Virus record (IMG/VR): IMGVR_UViG_3300042509_001112
Location: 33,847-97,846 of that record
DNA: 64,000 nucleotides
Direction: 5' to 3' (one strand)
From: a virus
Shown in pieces: positions 31,105 to 40,220 of this stretch. The notes beneath the pieces were generated by a model, which searched no databases, had not been told where the DNA came from, and saw only the letters and a program-made list of their open reading frames with translations. Every line of letters starts with the position of its first letter. The first letter of the stretch is position 1. A program made the position numbers and the translations under genes.

Positions 31105-31543
31105 AGGAATATATGATGGTTATTTATGGCATTATTGGCTAGAGTCTTGGTTTAAAAAGATACTAAATAGTAATACATCTCTTAAAGGTATGCAAAATGA
31201 AGGTAAGTATTTACACAAAATTGGTAGTTATTTAACTGCTTTACCCTTATTAATAATACTATTAGGTGCTTTAGCTTTAAACTTTAGTATACTTAAACTA
31301 TTGTTTTTAGGTATTAGCTTATCTACAGTTAATCCTTTATTTCATTTAGGGTATATGTTTTATACTAGAAACAAACTAAATAATAAAACCTATACAGATA
31401 GTTTTAAATCAACTCACACCATATCTGATGGTAATACAGATAAGTTTAAAAAACTAACGGTTAAGCTATTCAATACTTATAAAAAAAGAGTTATTTTTGC
31501 AATTATAAGCATAATTACATTATTATTGTCAATCTTTATTTAA
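31046..31543 (+). CDS. Multi-pass membrane protein
   Basis: 165 aa with an N-terminal hydrophobic segment (TIFIILSWISYGIISSAKGI), a central pair (LTALPLLIILLGALALNFSILKLLFLGISL) and a C-terminal one (RVIFAIISIITLLLSIFI). There is an aromatic loop LWHYWLESWFKK. Not recognised. It lies in the lysis cassette, upstream of the holin-like and endolysin genes, and may modulate lysis. Confidence 0.6.
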   Translation: MITIFIILSWISYGIISSAKGIYDGYLWHYWLESWFKKILNSNTSLKGMQNEGKYLHKIGSYLTALPLLIILLGALALNFSILKLLFLGISLSTVNPLFHLGYMFYTRNKLNNKTYTDSFKSTHTISDGNTDKFKKLTVKLFNTYKKRVIFAIISIITLLLSIFI

Positions 31544-31547
31544 AACT

Positions 31548-31880
31548 ATGATACAACACTACCAAGAAGAACTTAAAAATTTTATAGAAGAAGCAGCCAA
31601 ATTCTTTGGTGTAGCTACTATGGGAATATATGGACAATTCATTGTAATGCTAGGAACACTTAGCTTTGTAAGTTATGGAGAAGCTACTTTTTTATCAGAT
31701 GTCCATTCAGGTAATGACCTCTTAAAAATCTTTTTAGAATTTATAAACTATGGTGCTAAGTTCTTTACAATGTGTGTAGGTGCTATTACAACTTATAAAT
31801 TTGTAGAAAGTATTGGTATTAAAATTACTAAGTTTATAAAAAGTAAAAAACATGTTAACAACCCAACAGATAATAAGTAA
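31548..31880 (+). CDS. Putative holin
   Basis: 110 aa with two hydrophobic helices (IYGQFIVMLGTLSFVSYG near 27-44 and FFTMCVGAITTYKFVESIG near 72-90), an amphipathic N-terminus and a strongly basic C-terminal tail (KFIKSKKHVNN). Size, topology and 29-nt overlap with the endolysin gene fit a holin, which forms inner-membrane lesions that release the endolysin. Confidence 0.6.
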   Translation: MIQHYQEELKNFIEEAAKFFGVATMGIYGQFIVMLGTLSFVSYGEATFLSDVHSGNDLLKIFLEFINYGAKFFTMCVGAITTYKFVESIGIKITKFIKSKKHVNNPTDNK

Positions 31881-32319
31881 ATATGGTAAACCAACTCAAA
31901 ATGGTTCACCTTATTTAGTTTCAATCAAATTACCTTATCCTATGAGATTAGCTTGGGATAAGAATACTAAAGTAACTACTATGAGATGTCATAGACTAGT
32001 AGCTGATAAGTTTCTTGCTGTATTTAATGATATATTAAGAACTTATGGTTATGCTAAAATAGTAGAATTAGGTATTGATTTATTTGGAGGATGTTTTAAT
32101 TTTAGAGCTATGAGAGGTGGTTCTGATTATTCAAGACACTCTTGGGGAATAGCAATAGATTTAGATCCTGAAAGAAATCAATTAAACGAAACTAGTAGAA
32201 CAGCTAGATTTGCTAGACCTGAGTATAAACCTATGTTAGAAGCTTTCTATAGAAATGGTTTTATAGGACTAGGACCTGAAAAAAATTATGATTGGATGCA
32301 CTTTGAAATTAAAGATTAA
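31852..32319 (+). CDS. Endolysin, M15 (VanY-type) peptidase
   Basis: 155 aa. SRHSWGIAIDLD (H96, D103) and DWMHFEI (D147, H150) are the zinc-binding signatures of M15 D-Ala-D-Ala carboxypeptidase / L-Ala-D-Glu endopeptidases; these cut peptide stems of peptidoglycan. FRAMRGGSDYSRHSWG and ERNQLNETS are typical of phage versions. There is no signal peptide, so holin-dependent release is expected. It starts inside the putative holin gene and ends one base into the next gene. Confidence 0.9.
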   Translation: MLTTQQIISKYGKPTQNGSPYLVSIKLPYPMRLAWDKNTKVTTMRCHRLVADKFLAVFNDILRTYGYAKIVELGIDLFGGCFNFRAMRGGSDYSRHSWGIAIDLDPERNQLNETSRTARFARPEYKPMLEAFYRNGFIGLGPEKNYDWMHFEIKD

Positions 32320-32519
32320 TGGAAATAAAACTTAAACAAAATAACTATATAGTAGTTAAGAATATACTAAGAATATGTAAAGCTGCATTAGGAGCTATTG
32401 GTATGACTTTTGTAGTAACTGATTATAAATGGACAGGCGTAATCATATTAGTATTAGCTGCTGTTTGTAATGAGAGTTTAGATATAATTAAAGAAACTGA
32501 AGAACAACATGAAAATTAA
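32319..32519 (+). CDS. Small membrane protein in the lysis cassette
   Basis: 66 aa with two hydrophobic stretches (LRICKAALGAIGMTFVV and WTGVIILVLAAVCN) and charged ends. It overlaps the endolysin stop by one base (TAATG) and the spanin start by 11 nt. Likely a second holin, antiholin or other lysis accessory; not resolvable from sequence. Confidence 0.6.
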   Translation: MEIKLKQNNYIVVKNILRICKAALGAIGMTFVVTDYKWTGVIILVLAAVCNESLDIIKETEEQHEN

Positions 32520-33108
32520 AGCGTATAAGAGAGTTTTAATAGTATTAGGTATATTACTATTCCTAATTTGTTTAGGTAGCTGTAATGCAACAAAAAGAGC
32601 TGAAAAGAAATTTCAAAAGGCTATTAACAAGTTTGGGCAGAAAGAATCTGCTAACTATATAATAACAAAATATCCTGAATACTTTAAAACTAAAACTATT
32701 CATGACACTACAATAGTTAAAATACCTGTCATTATACCAGGTGATACACTTAATGTAGGATTTAATTGTGACAGTTTAGTACAATCTTTACAAGATGGTA
32801 CAACAGTTGCTTTGGGTGAAAATAAGAAACTTAAACTTGAAGTAGAGAAATTAGGTAAAAGACTTAAGATTAAAAGTACTTTAAAACCTGATACTATAGT
32901 AGTACATGACACTATTCCAGTTACTGTACAAGTACCTTGTCCTGATATAGATATGTTATCTACAAAAGATGTAGAACTATTAACAGAACAATTAAAACAT
33001 AAAAAAGCTCAAGTTACTAACTTGTATCTTATTATAGCCCTATTAATAGCTGGTTTTATTGGATTTGAATATTTTAAATATAATAAAAAACAAGATAAAA
33101 CTATTTAA
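32509..33108 (+). CDS. Probable one-component spanin (u-spanin)
   Basis: 199 aa. The N-terminus is a lipoprotein signal (RVLIVLGILLFLICLGSC, lipobox cysteine C25). The middle is polar with helices and beta segments (DTIVVHDTIPVTVQVPCPD). The C-terminus has a single transmembrane helix (about 170-188, NLYLIIALLIAGFIGFEYF) and a short basic tail. An outer-membrane lipid anchor plus inner-membrane C-terminal anchor is the known topology of unimolecular spanins, which fuse the two membranes in the last lysis step. Supports a Gram-negative host. Followed by a terminator. Confidence 0.75.
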   Translation: MKIKAYKRVLIVLGILLFLICLGSCNATKRAEKKFQKAINKFGQKESANYIITKYPEYFKTKTIHDTTIVKIPVIIPGDTLNVGFNCDSLVQSLQDGTTVALGENKKLKLEVEKLGKRLKIKSTLKPDTIVVHDTIPVTVQVPCPDIDMLSTKDVELLTEQLKHKKAQVTNLYLIIALLIAGFIGFEYFKYNKKQDKTI

Positions 33109-33158
33109 TTTAATAGATTTGATTTGTATAAACACATTATATTACTTTATTAACATAC

Positions 33159-33186
33159 AGGCTCTTACTCAAGTATGAGCCTTTTT
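33159..33186 (+). terminator. Rho-independent terminator ending the lysis unit
   Basis: AGGCTC-T-TAC (33159-33168) pairs with GTA-T-GAGCCT (33173-33182) over a TCAA loop with one mismatch, followed by TTTTT. It separates the lysis genes from the tail ring genes. Confidence 0.85.
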
Positions 33187-33197
33187 ACTTAAAATAA

Positions 33198-33908
33198 ATG
33201 GCTACAACAACATCTTTAGATCATATTGTATATTTAGTACTTGACCAAATTAGAGGTAGATCAGTAGTTACTGATACTATATTACCTGAGCAAGTTGAAC
33301 AAATAGTAATTAATTTAAGATCTCAACTTATTAAACAAGATTCTAATAAAGGTTATACAGCTGATCCTTACATTATTCAAGACTTAGGTTGTGTTGAAAT
33401 GGAAGTAGTAGATGCAGCTGAATCTTGTATTATTGAAGCAGGTTGTAATTTATTAAGAAGTGTTAAACCTATACCAAGCACAATAGAACTTCATCATAGT
33501 CAATTATTTACTAGAGTAGGACCTGTTAATAAGGGATTACCTGGTTATGATTATGTGCATTATGAAAGAATACCTTATGTATTAAATAACAAATATACTA
33601 AAAATAGAGTTAAGTATTATATGCAAAATACTAACGGTTATTTGTATCTTATAGTACCTAACAATATATTACAGGTATTAAAGTTTATAAATATACAAGG
33701 TGTATTTGAAGATCCAAGAGATGCTTATAACTTTGAAGATTGTGATGGAAAACCTTGCTATTCTTCAACAGATCCTTTCCCAATTAAAAACTGGATGGTT
33801 AATAGTATAGTAGATATGGCTGTTAAATTGTTCTTAGCTACACAAGCTTCAGTAGCTGAAGATACTACTAATAATAATGAAAATGATTACACAACACAAG
33901 CTAAGTAA
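33198..33908 (+). CDS. Tail ring / adaptor protein, probable
   Basis: 236 aa. The start (SLDHIVYLVLDQIRGRSVVTDTILPEQVEQIVINLRSQLIKQD) and the later RVKYYMQNTNGYLYLIVPNNILQVLKFINIQGVFEDPRDAYNF match the pattern of crAss-like tail ring proteins that lie before the muzzle gene. Such proteins form rings between portal and muzzle. Assigned by position and pattern. It overlaps the next gene by 32 nt in another frame. Confidence 0.68.
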   Translation: MATTTSLDHIVYLVLDQIRGRSVVTDTILPEQVEQIVINLRSQLIKQDSNKGYTADPYIIQDLGCVEMEVVDAAESCIIEAGCNLLRSVKPIPSTIELHHSQLFTRVGPVNKGLPGYDYVHYERIPYVLNNKYTKNRVKYYMQNTNGYLYLIVPNNILQVLKFINIQGVFEDPRDAYNFEDCDGKPCYSSTDPFPIKNWMVNSIVDMAVKLFLATQASVAEDTTNNNENDYTTQAK

Positions 33909-34482
33909 TACTGAATTAGGTATTAAAGAAAGAGGTAAAGGTAAGTATCTTGCTGATTATGGATTAGGAGATTATTATAAATATTATTTAAATAATCTTA
34001 GTAAAGCTGAATTACCATTAGGAACTGATTTAAAAGATTTAAAATACAATGTATCTTTTAATAAGTATAGAAGTGTGCTTATGAAGATATTTAGAAAAGC
34101 TAGAACTAAAATGATTCTTACTAATTCTGAATATCCACTACCTTGTAAGATGGGTAGAATTATGATACAGAAAGTTAGAAAAAAACTACAATTAGATGAG
34201 AATGGTAATGTAATTAAACGAGTACCTATTAATTATAAAGCAACTAGAGAATTGTGGGCTACTGATCCTGAAGCTAAAGAGAAAAGATTAAAAATATATC
34301 AGTTTAATGATCATACTAATGGTTACAGATTAAAGATAGTATGGTTAAAAAAGAATTGTAATATGAATAAAAAGAAATATTACAAACTTACAGCTGTAAG
34401 AGAATTTAAAAGACAAGTACCTGAACTAATTAAAAAACATCCTGAGTTAGATTTTTTTGTAAGTCCTTTCTCAGATTACTAA
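33877..34482 (+). CDS. Conserved-looking basic protein between ring genes
   Basis: 201 aa, rich in lysine and arginine, no recognised fold. KYLADYGLGDYYKYYLNN, YRSVLMKIFRKARTKMILTNSEYPLPCKMGRIMIQK and KRLKIYQFNDHTNGYRLKIVWLKK are characteristic stretches that I recall from crAss-like tail gene blocks. The start may be the first ATG (33877) or the second (33883). Its role in tail assembly is inferred from neighbours only. Confidence 0.65.
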   Translation: MKMITQHKLSNTELGIKERGKGKYLADYGLGDYYKYYLNNLSKAELPLGTDLKDLKYNVSFNKYRSVLMKIFRKARTKMILTNSEYPLPCKMGRIMIQKVRKKLQLDENGNVIKRVPINYKATRELWATDPEAKEKRLKIYQFNDHTNGYRLKIVWLKKNCNMNKKKYYKLTAVREFKRQVPELIKKHPELDFFVSPFSDY

Positions 34483-34497
34483 TATACAAATTAAAAT

Positions 34498-35349
34498 ATG
34501 GCATTAAATGGTAAGTTAATTTCAGTTAATGAAGTTATAAACAATGTACTTAGAGATAACCAATATAAGAATCAACAGTTTGAAGTAGGAAGTTTTGTAG
34601 AATGGGCTAATGAAGCTTGTGATTTAATAGGTGTACCTTATAATCTTATTAATGATTATGCAATTATTGATATTGAGAATCATAAAGGATTTATACCTTG
34701 TAACCTACATACTTTAGATCAAGCTATGGTACTTACTAAAAATGGTGTAATAGTACCTATGAGAGGTTCAACTTCTACTACTCATCCTTGGAACATTAAT
34801 AACATTAATGACTATCCTTTAGTTAATCCTGTACAACCTGTAGGATTTGATCCTGATGGTAATCCTATTATTAACTTTAATAATTATGATAATGCTATTA
34901 CTAAAGGATTAATTAATAACTTACCTTACACATTAAGAGATATTACTTATAATGTTCAAGGTAATTATATATTCACCTCTTTTAAAGATGGTGCTCAAGT
35001 AATTATGTTTTATAAAGCTTTTCCAGTTGATCAAGAGGGTTACCCTCTTATACCTGATGATATTAGCTTTAAACAAGCTGTACAATCTTATATAAGACTT
35101 AAAGTAGATTACTTACTATGGAGAAGAAATATTATTGCTAGAGATGTATTTGAATACTCTGAAAGAGAGTGGATGTGGTATGTAGGTCAAGCTAAAACTA
35201 AAGCTCTTACTCCTAATTATGATATGATGGAATCTTGGAAAAATCAACACCTTACACTTATGCCTAGAATTAATGAACAAGCTAGAAACTTTGAAGGTAT
35301 TGGTCAATCTCAATATATTAACTTTGGTATGAGAAACTATAGATATTAA
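34498..35349 (+). CDS. Tail ring / adaptor protein, probable
   Basis: 283 aa. It reads VNEVINNVLRDNQYKNQQFEVGSFVEWANEACDLIGVPYNL, then DQEGYPLIPDDISFKQAVQSYIRLKVDYLLWRRNII and EREWMWYVGQAKTKALTPNYDMMESWKNQHLTLMPR. These helix-rich segments are typical of the ring protein encoded directly before the muzzle in crAss-like phages. Starts 15 nt after the upstream stop and ends 5 nt before the muzzle gene. Confidence 0.7.
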   Translation: MALNGKLISVNEVINNVLRDNQYKNQQFEVGSFVEWANEACDLIGVPYNLINDYAIIDIENHKGFIPCNLHTLDQAMVLTKNGVIVPMRGSTSTTHPWNINNINDYPLVNPVQPVGFDPDGNPIINFNNYDNAITKGLINNLPYTLRDITYNVQGNYIFTSFKDGAQVIMFYKAFPVDQEGYPLIPDDISFKQAVQSYIRLKVDYLLWRRNIIARDVFEYSEREWMWYVGQAKTKALTPNYDMMESWKNQHLTLMPRINEQARNFEGIGQSQYINFGMRNYRY

Positions 35350-35354
35350 TACTA

Positions 35355-38300
35355 ATGGCTCAAGAAAAAGAACAAGAACAAGGTGGTCAAACTAATGGTA
35401 TTGCAATAAATACTTTTACTGGAGGTATTAACCAAGACTTAGCTAAGACTATATATAAACAAGGTAATTATTTAGATGCTCTAAATATTACTTTACTTAC
35501 TGATGGTGGATTAAGTACAGCTGTTGTACAAAATAAGAAGGGAACTAAACTACAAATTCAGTTTCCTACAACTATTCCAGCTGCTACTTATGAATCTAAT
35601 AGAGAATATCCTCAAGTTGTACCTGCTCAAGAAAATATAAAAGTTATTGAAGGTTTAGCAATAACTGATGGTAGTGGAGTACAAAACTTATTCTTTATTA
35701 CAAAGAGTAATGCTGTAGGTAATCCTAATGATAATGGTTATGGTCAAATATGGAAATGTAATTTTTTAGGTACTAGTGATAATATAGCAGGTGCTATTAA
35801 TGGTTTTGAATTAACTGTTAATAATCATATGATGTATAATAGAGATCTTAACTTTAAGTTTGTAGAAAGAATTAAAACTATTGGTAAGTATGAGAATGAA
35901 AACTTTTCTAGAATATACTGGACTGATGGTATTAATCCATTAAGAAGTATTAATACAATAGGTTCTTTACAATCTTTATTAAATATACCTGTTAGAACTT
36001 TAAATATAGTATCTGAATCTAATTTAGATACTCCTGTTATTAGTAGATTAATTAAAGGTAGTTTACCTGAAGGTAAATATCAATTAGCTTATAGATTATT
36101 AAGTAAAAGTGGAGATTTAACTAACTTCAGTACTTGTAGTAATTTAATAGATGTTATTGAAGGTAATGAGTTTAATAGTGAACTTGGATACCCATTAGCT
36201 GATACAATAGAGTATACTACAGATGTTATGGCTGCTACAGATAATAAAGAAGTTATTGACTCTGATAAAGGTATTGAGTTTTATATACCTCGTATTGATA
36301 AAGATTATGAAATGATTCAATACGCTTTAATATATTATAGTCAACCTAATTTACCTGAAATATTTGTATATCCTTATAAAGAAATATCTTTATATAGAAA
36401 TCAATATGAAAGCTTTACTGATTTATTTAGTGATACTTTTCTATTAACTACAGAAGAGTTTAATATAATGTATGCTCCATTTGAAAAAGTAGGTACTATT
36501 GAAGTTAAAGATAATATCTTATTTGCTGCTAATACTACTAACGAAATGTTTAAGGTTAATATAGATTACAGAGCTTATAGATATAATGATAGTGGTGAAT
36601 GTACTACTTATGAATTAGATGGTAATACAAATACTTTTACTACTAACTATCCTAATAATGATTTATTAGATGTTATTAATCCTTATAATGATGAGAGTGG
36701 TAAGATATTTGGTTTAAATAATGTAGGTAATCCTACAACTTGGTATAATAATCATCAATATAAATATAAACAAGATGGTGTTACTTTAGGTGGTCAAGGT
36801 CCTAATATTGGTTATACTTTTGGTACAACTAGTATAGTTGTGGATACTAATCTTACCCAACAACTTAATAGAGCTCCTTTAATTAAAACTGATGTAGATT
36901 ATACTGATACACTTACAAGTGTACCTAATCATATTACAGGTAACAATGGTAGCTTTAGTAGTTTAAAATCTCCTTATAAAGCTAGCTGTCAAGTATCTTG
37001 GCAACGTGGAGAAGTATATAGGTTTGGTATTACTTTTTATAATAAGAAAGGACAAGCTTCTTATGTTAACTGGATAGGTGATATTAAGATGCCTGACTTT
37101 AATGAAACTAATAATCCTGCTTGTTTACTATCAAATTATAATGTTGGTAAATTAACAATGTATTCTACTTATATAGATTTTGATGTTAATGTACCTCAAG
37201 ATTTAGCTAAAGAAATTAGTGGATTTAGAATAGTATATGTTGAAAGACAAGAAAATGATAAGACTAGGTTTGGTACTGCCATTACTGGTGGTATGCAAAC
37301 TTTTGATAGAATGAATATCAATAATAACCAATTTGGTATAGATTATACTATATCAATTATAGCAACTGTTATTTGTTATAAAATAGGTAATTACGTAGAT
37401 GATTTAACTGATTTAGGTGGACAAGATCCTTTTGGTATTAAACAAGATATTAGAGGAAAAGTAATGCGAGCAGCTGCAGCAGCTATTTATAAAAAAATAG
37501 ATAATATGCCTTCAGCAGCTCAACAAAGAATAACTAGTTCTGAAGATTTAGCTGACTTTTTAGATTCTGTTTTAGATGGAGCTACTAATAATGCAGGTGG
37601 ATGGATGACTGCTTTAGCTGGAGGTAATTTACTTAAAATGTTATTTCCTAAAACTATTGAAAAAATTAAAGAATCTATTAAAGAAGATTTAAGAAAATTA
37701 TTAGCTTATAAAGTAGCTGGATTACATCCTAACGTATATTCTTTAGGTCAAGTAGGATTTGCTAATGCTGCAATAGCTAGTTCTTCTTTAGCTCATATAG
37801 GATACACAATATCTCCTAATGTTGACTTTAATAAATATGAATTTAAACAAGGAGATTATTTAAAACCTATTAATACATTTAAACAAGGTAATAAAATTGT
37901 AAATGAATTACATAGAGATTCTACTGTAGGAGTATACAATATATTAGATAGTTCTGCTTACTTAAGAAAATGGTATAAAGGTACTACTTTATCTTGGAAT
38001 CAAGTAGCTGATAGTGATGCTAGAAGAATATATATTAATAATCAAAAAGTACTTATACCTGGTGAATTATTAGGATCTGGTTTTGATAGTGTAATGATTA
38101 GTCAAAATGCTGAAGGCATAGATTTAGATTTTTTAATATCTAATAGTTATATATCTTCAATACCTCAAGCTAATAAAGCGGGTATGTTAATTACTGATAG
38201 TAATCTTAATTTAAATGATGTTATATCTGCTGTTGAAACTGGTATTACAAGTGCTGGTGGAACATATGTTAAAGTTGAAGGCGAAGCTTTTTTAAATAAA

Positions 38301-40217
38301 ATAGTAAGACCTCACCTTGTATTAGGTATAGGAGATAAAAAACATATGATTATTACTAATGCTTTATTTGGTGATAATGGTATACCTGTAGAAAATTGGT
38401 TTGAAAATTATGAAGAAGAATCTTATAAATATGAATTAGATACTTTAAATGATGTTTACAAAGCAAAGCATGCTCTTAGATTTAAAGATCATGGTGGAGA
38501 TTATACAGTAACTTATTGTAGACCTATAAGTAATAATCAATATGGTGGAGTAGGTTATAGTAGTAGAGCTAATAATGAGTATATACCTGCGAGTGAATAT
38601 TATTCTTATACAACTAGATTAGGTAAAACTGTAAATATGAAAGCTGGTTTAGGTGATACTTATGTAGGAGTATATGATGCAGTTAATTACTGTTATTACT
38701 ATAATCAAGTAAGACCAGCTGGTTATCAAGATCCTATTAGAAGTAAGAAAGGAATGTATGAAATATTTCCTTGTGAAGCTAGTTTTAACTTTAGTTTAAG
38801 AGAAGGTAATCACCCAATTATTAGTTTATCTCCAGATGATTTAAAAGAGAATTCTGATTTTAAAACTGAAAGTATTAGTAATCCTGATCAAAGTAAGTTA
38901 TTTAATTTTGTAACAAAAGCCATACCTAAAATTAAAAGAGTAGTTTTTGGAATTTTTACAGCTGGTGGTTCTGAATTTATGTATTATTTAAAAAAACGTA
39001 TGATTAAAAATGGTCCTGATACTGCTAATTTAGTATTAAGAAATGAAAGATTCTTATTATCTGAGTTTAAGTATAATGATGTGTTTAATCAAAAATATAA
39101 CATTCAAAAGTATTTTCCACCTAGTTTATTTTATGATAATGAAGTAGATCAATATACTAATAGAATATGGCATTCTGCTCCTAAAATAGATGGTGAGGTA
39201 ATTGATAGTTGGAGAAACTTTCAATTTGTAGATTACTTAGATGTTGAAGGTACACTAGGTCCTATTATAGAATTAGTTGTTAATAAGAATAAAATATTTT
39301 ATTATCAAACAAATGGTGTAGGTGTTGCTAGTAGTAATGAAAGAGGAGCTGTTCAAGGATCTGAAGGTAATATAATTTTAAGTAATAATAAAATATTATT
39401 AAGATATGATTACATTACTAAGGAAACTGGTACATCACAACAGTATAGTGTTATTAATACTAATAGTGCAATATATCATTATGATAATAATCTTAAAAAG
39501 ATATTTAAACTAGGAGAAGGATTAGAATGTATATCTGATAACTTAGGTTTATTTAGTAAACTACAAAGTGTAAATAATGATATTAATAAAACACTTAATA
39601 CTGTCCATGGTATATATGATACAGAATATCAAACAATATACTTTACATTCTTAGATCCAGTTAATTCTCAAAATAGTTTTACTATTGGATATAATGAAAA
39701 GTTAAATGTATTTGAAAGTTTCTATAGTTTTAAACCTAAGACTTACTTTAGAATGAATACTATGGTATTTGGTAGTATGAGTAATAATCAATGTTATTGG
39801 CATAATAAAGGTGATTATGGTAGTTTTTATGGTACTACTTATCCAAGTAAAATTAAAGTATTAACTAATGATGCACCATTAACTACTAAAGTATGGGATA
39901 ATCAAAAGTTTCAAACACAAGTATATAATACTAATGGAGTATTACTTAATAATGATACATTTGATTTTATTCAACATAAAACTGAAAATCAAGATACAGG
40001 TTTAATTACATTAACTCCACAAAGTAATATAGTTAAGAAAGAAAGAGATTGGAAATTGATTATACCTAGAGATATTAATAATGCTACATTTAGTACTTTA
40101 AGTAAACCTAGATTAAGAGATATGTATTTAGAAACTGAAATAACTTATACTAATGCAAATAATCAAAGATTTATTTTACATCCAATAACAACATTTTATA
40201 GACAATCAATACATTAA
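35355..40217 (+). CDS. Tail stabilisation (muzzle) protein, P22 gp10-like
   Basis: 1620 aa. INTFTGGINQDLAKTIYKQGNYLDALNITLLTDGGLSTAVVQNKKGT at residues about 18-65 is the N-terminal signature of the P22 gp10-like packaged-DNA stabilisation proteins, which in crAss-like phages form the distal tail (muzzle). Most of the chain is beta-rich, probably propeller-like, with one helical, alanine-rich insertion (about 690-830, IRGKVMRAAAAAIYKKIDNMPS) that may be a plug or membrane-active segment. The gene follows the ring genes and precedes the cargo gene by 3 nt. Confidence 0.85.
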   Translation: MAQEKEQEQGGQTNGIAINTFTGGINQDLAKTIYKQGNYLDALNITLLTDGGLSTAVVQNKKGTKLQIQFPTTIPAATYESNREYPQVVPAQENIKVIEGLAITDGSGVQNLFFITKSNAVGNPNDNGYGQIWKCNFLGTSDNIAGAINGFELTVNNHMMYNRDLNFKFVERIKTIGKYENENFSRIYWTDGINPLRSINTIGSLQSLLNIPVRTLNIVSESNLDTPVISRLIKGSLPEGKYQLAYRLLSKSGDLTNFSTCSNLIDVIEGNEFNSELGYPLADTIEYTTDVMAATDNKEVIDSDKGIEFYIPRIDKDYEMIQYALIYYSQPNLPEIFVYPYKEISLYRNQYESFTDLFSDTFLLTTEEFNIMYAPFEKVGTIEVKDNILFAANTTNEMFKVNIDYRAYRYNDSGECTTYELDGNTNTFTTNYPNNDLLDVINPYNDESGKIFGLNNVGNPTTWYNNHQYKYKQDGVTLGGQGPNIGYTFGTTSIVVDTNLTQQLNRAPLIKTDVDYTDTLTSVPNHITGNNGSFSSLKSPYKASCQVSWQRGEVYRFGITFYNKKGQASYVNWIGDIKMPDFNETNNPACLLSNYNVGKLTMYSTYIDFDVNVPQDLAKEISGFRIVYVERQENDKTRFGTAITGGMQTFDRMNINNNQFGIDYTISIIATVICYKIGNYVDDLTDLGGQDPFGIKQDIRGKVMRAAAAAIYKKIDNMPSAAQQRITSSEDLADFLDSVLDGATNNAGGWMTALAGGNLLKMLFPKTIEKIKESIKEDLRKLLAYKVAGLHPNVYSLGQVGFANAAIASSSLAHIGYTISPNVDFNKYEFKQGDYLKPINTFKQGNKIVNELHRDSTVGVYNILDSSAYLRKWYKGTTLSWNQVADSDARRIYINNQKVLIPGELLGSGFDSVMISQNAEGIDLDFLISNSYISSIPQANKAGMLITDSNLNLNDVISAVETGITSAGGTYVKVEGEAFLNKIVRPHLVLGIGDKKHMIITNALFGDNGIPVENWFENYEEESYKYELDTLNDVYKAKHALRFKDHGGDYTVTYCRPISNNQYGGVGYSSRANNEYIPASEYYSYTTRLGKTVNMKAGLGDTYVGVYDAVNYCYYYNQVRPAGYQDPIRSKKGMYEIFPCEASFNFSLREGNHPIISLSPDDLKENSDFKTESISNPDQSKLFNFVTKAIPKIKRVVFGIFTAGGSEFMYYLKKRMIKNGPDTANLVLRNERFLLSEFKYNDVFNQKYNIQKYFPPSLFYDNEVDQYTNRIWHSAPKIDGEVIDSWRNFQFVDYLDVEGTLGPIIELVVNKNKIFYYQTNGVGVASSNERGAVQGSEGNIILSNNKILLRYDYITKETGTSQQYSVINTNSAIYHYDNNLKKIFKLGEGLECISDNLGLFSKLQSVNNDINKTLNTVHGIYDTEYQTIYFTFLDPVNSQNSFTIGYNEKLNVFESFYSFKPKTYFRMNTMVFGSMSNNQCYWHNKGDYGSFYGTTYPSKIKVLTNDAPLTTKVWDNQKFQTQVYNTNGVLLNNDTFDFIQHKTENQDTGLITLTPQSNIVKKERDWKLIIPRDINNATFSTLSKPRLRDMYLETEITYTNANNQRFILHPITTFYRQSIH

Positions 40218-40220
40218 GAT

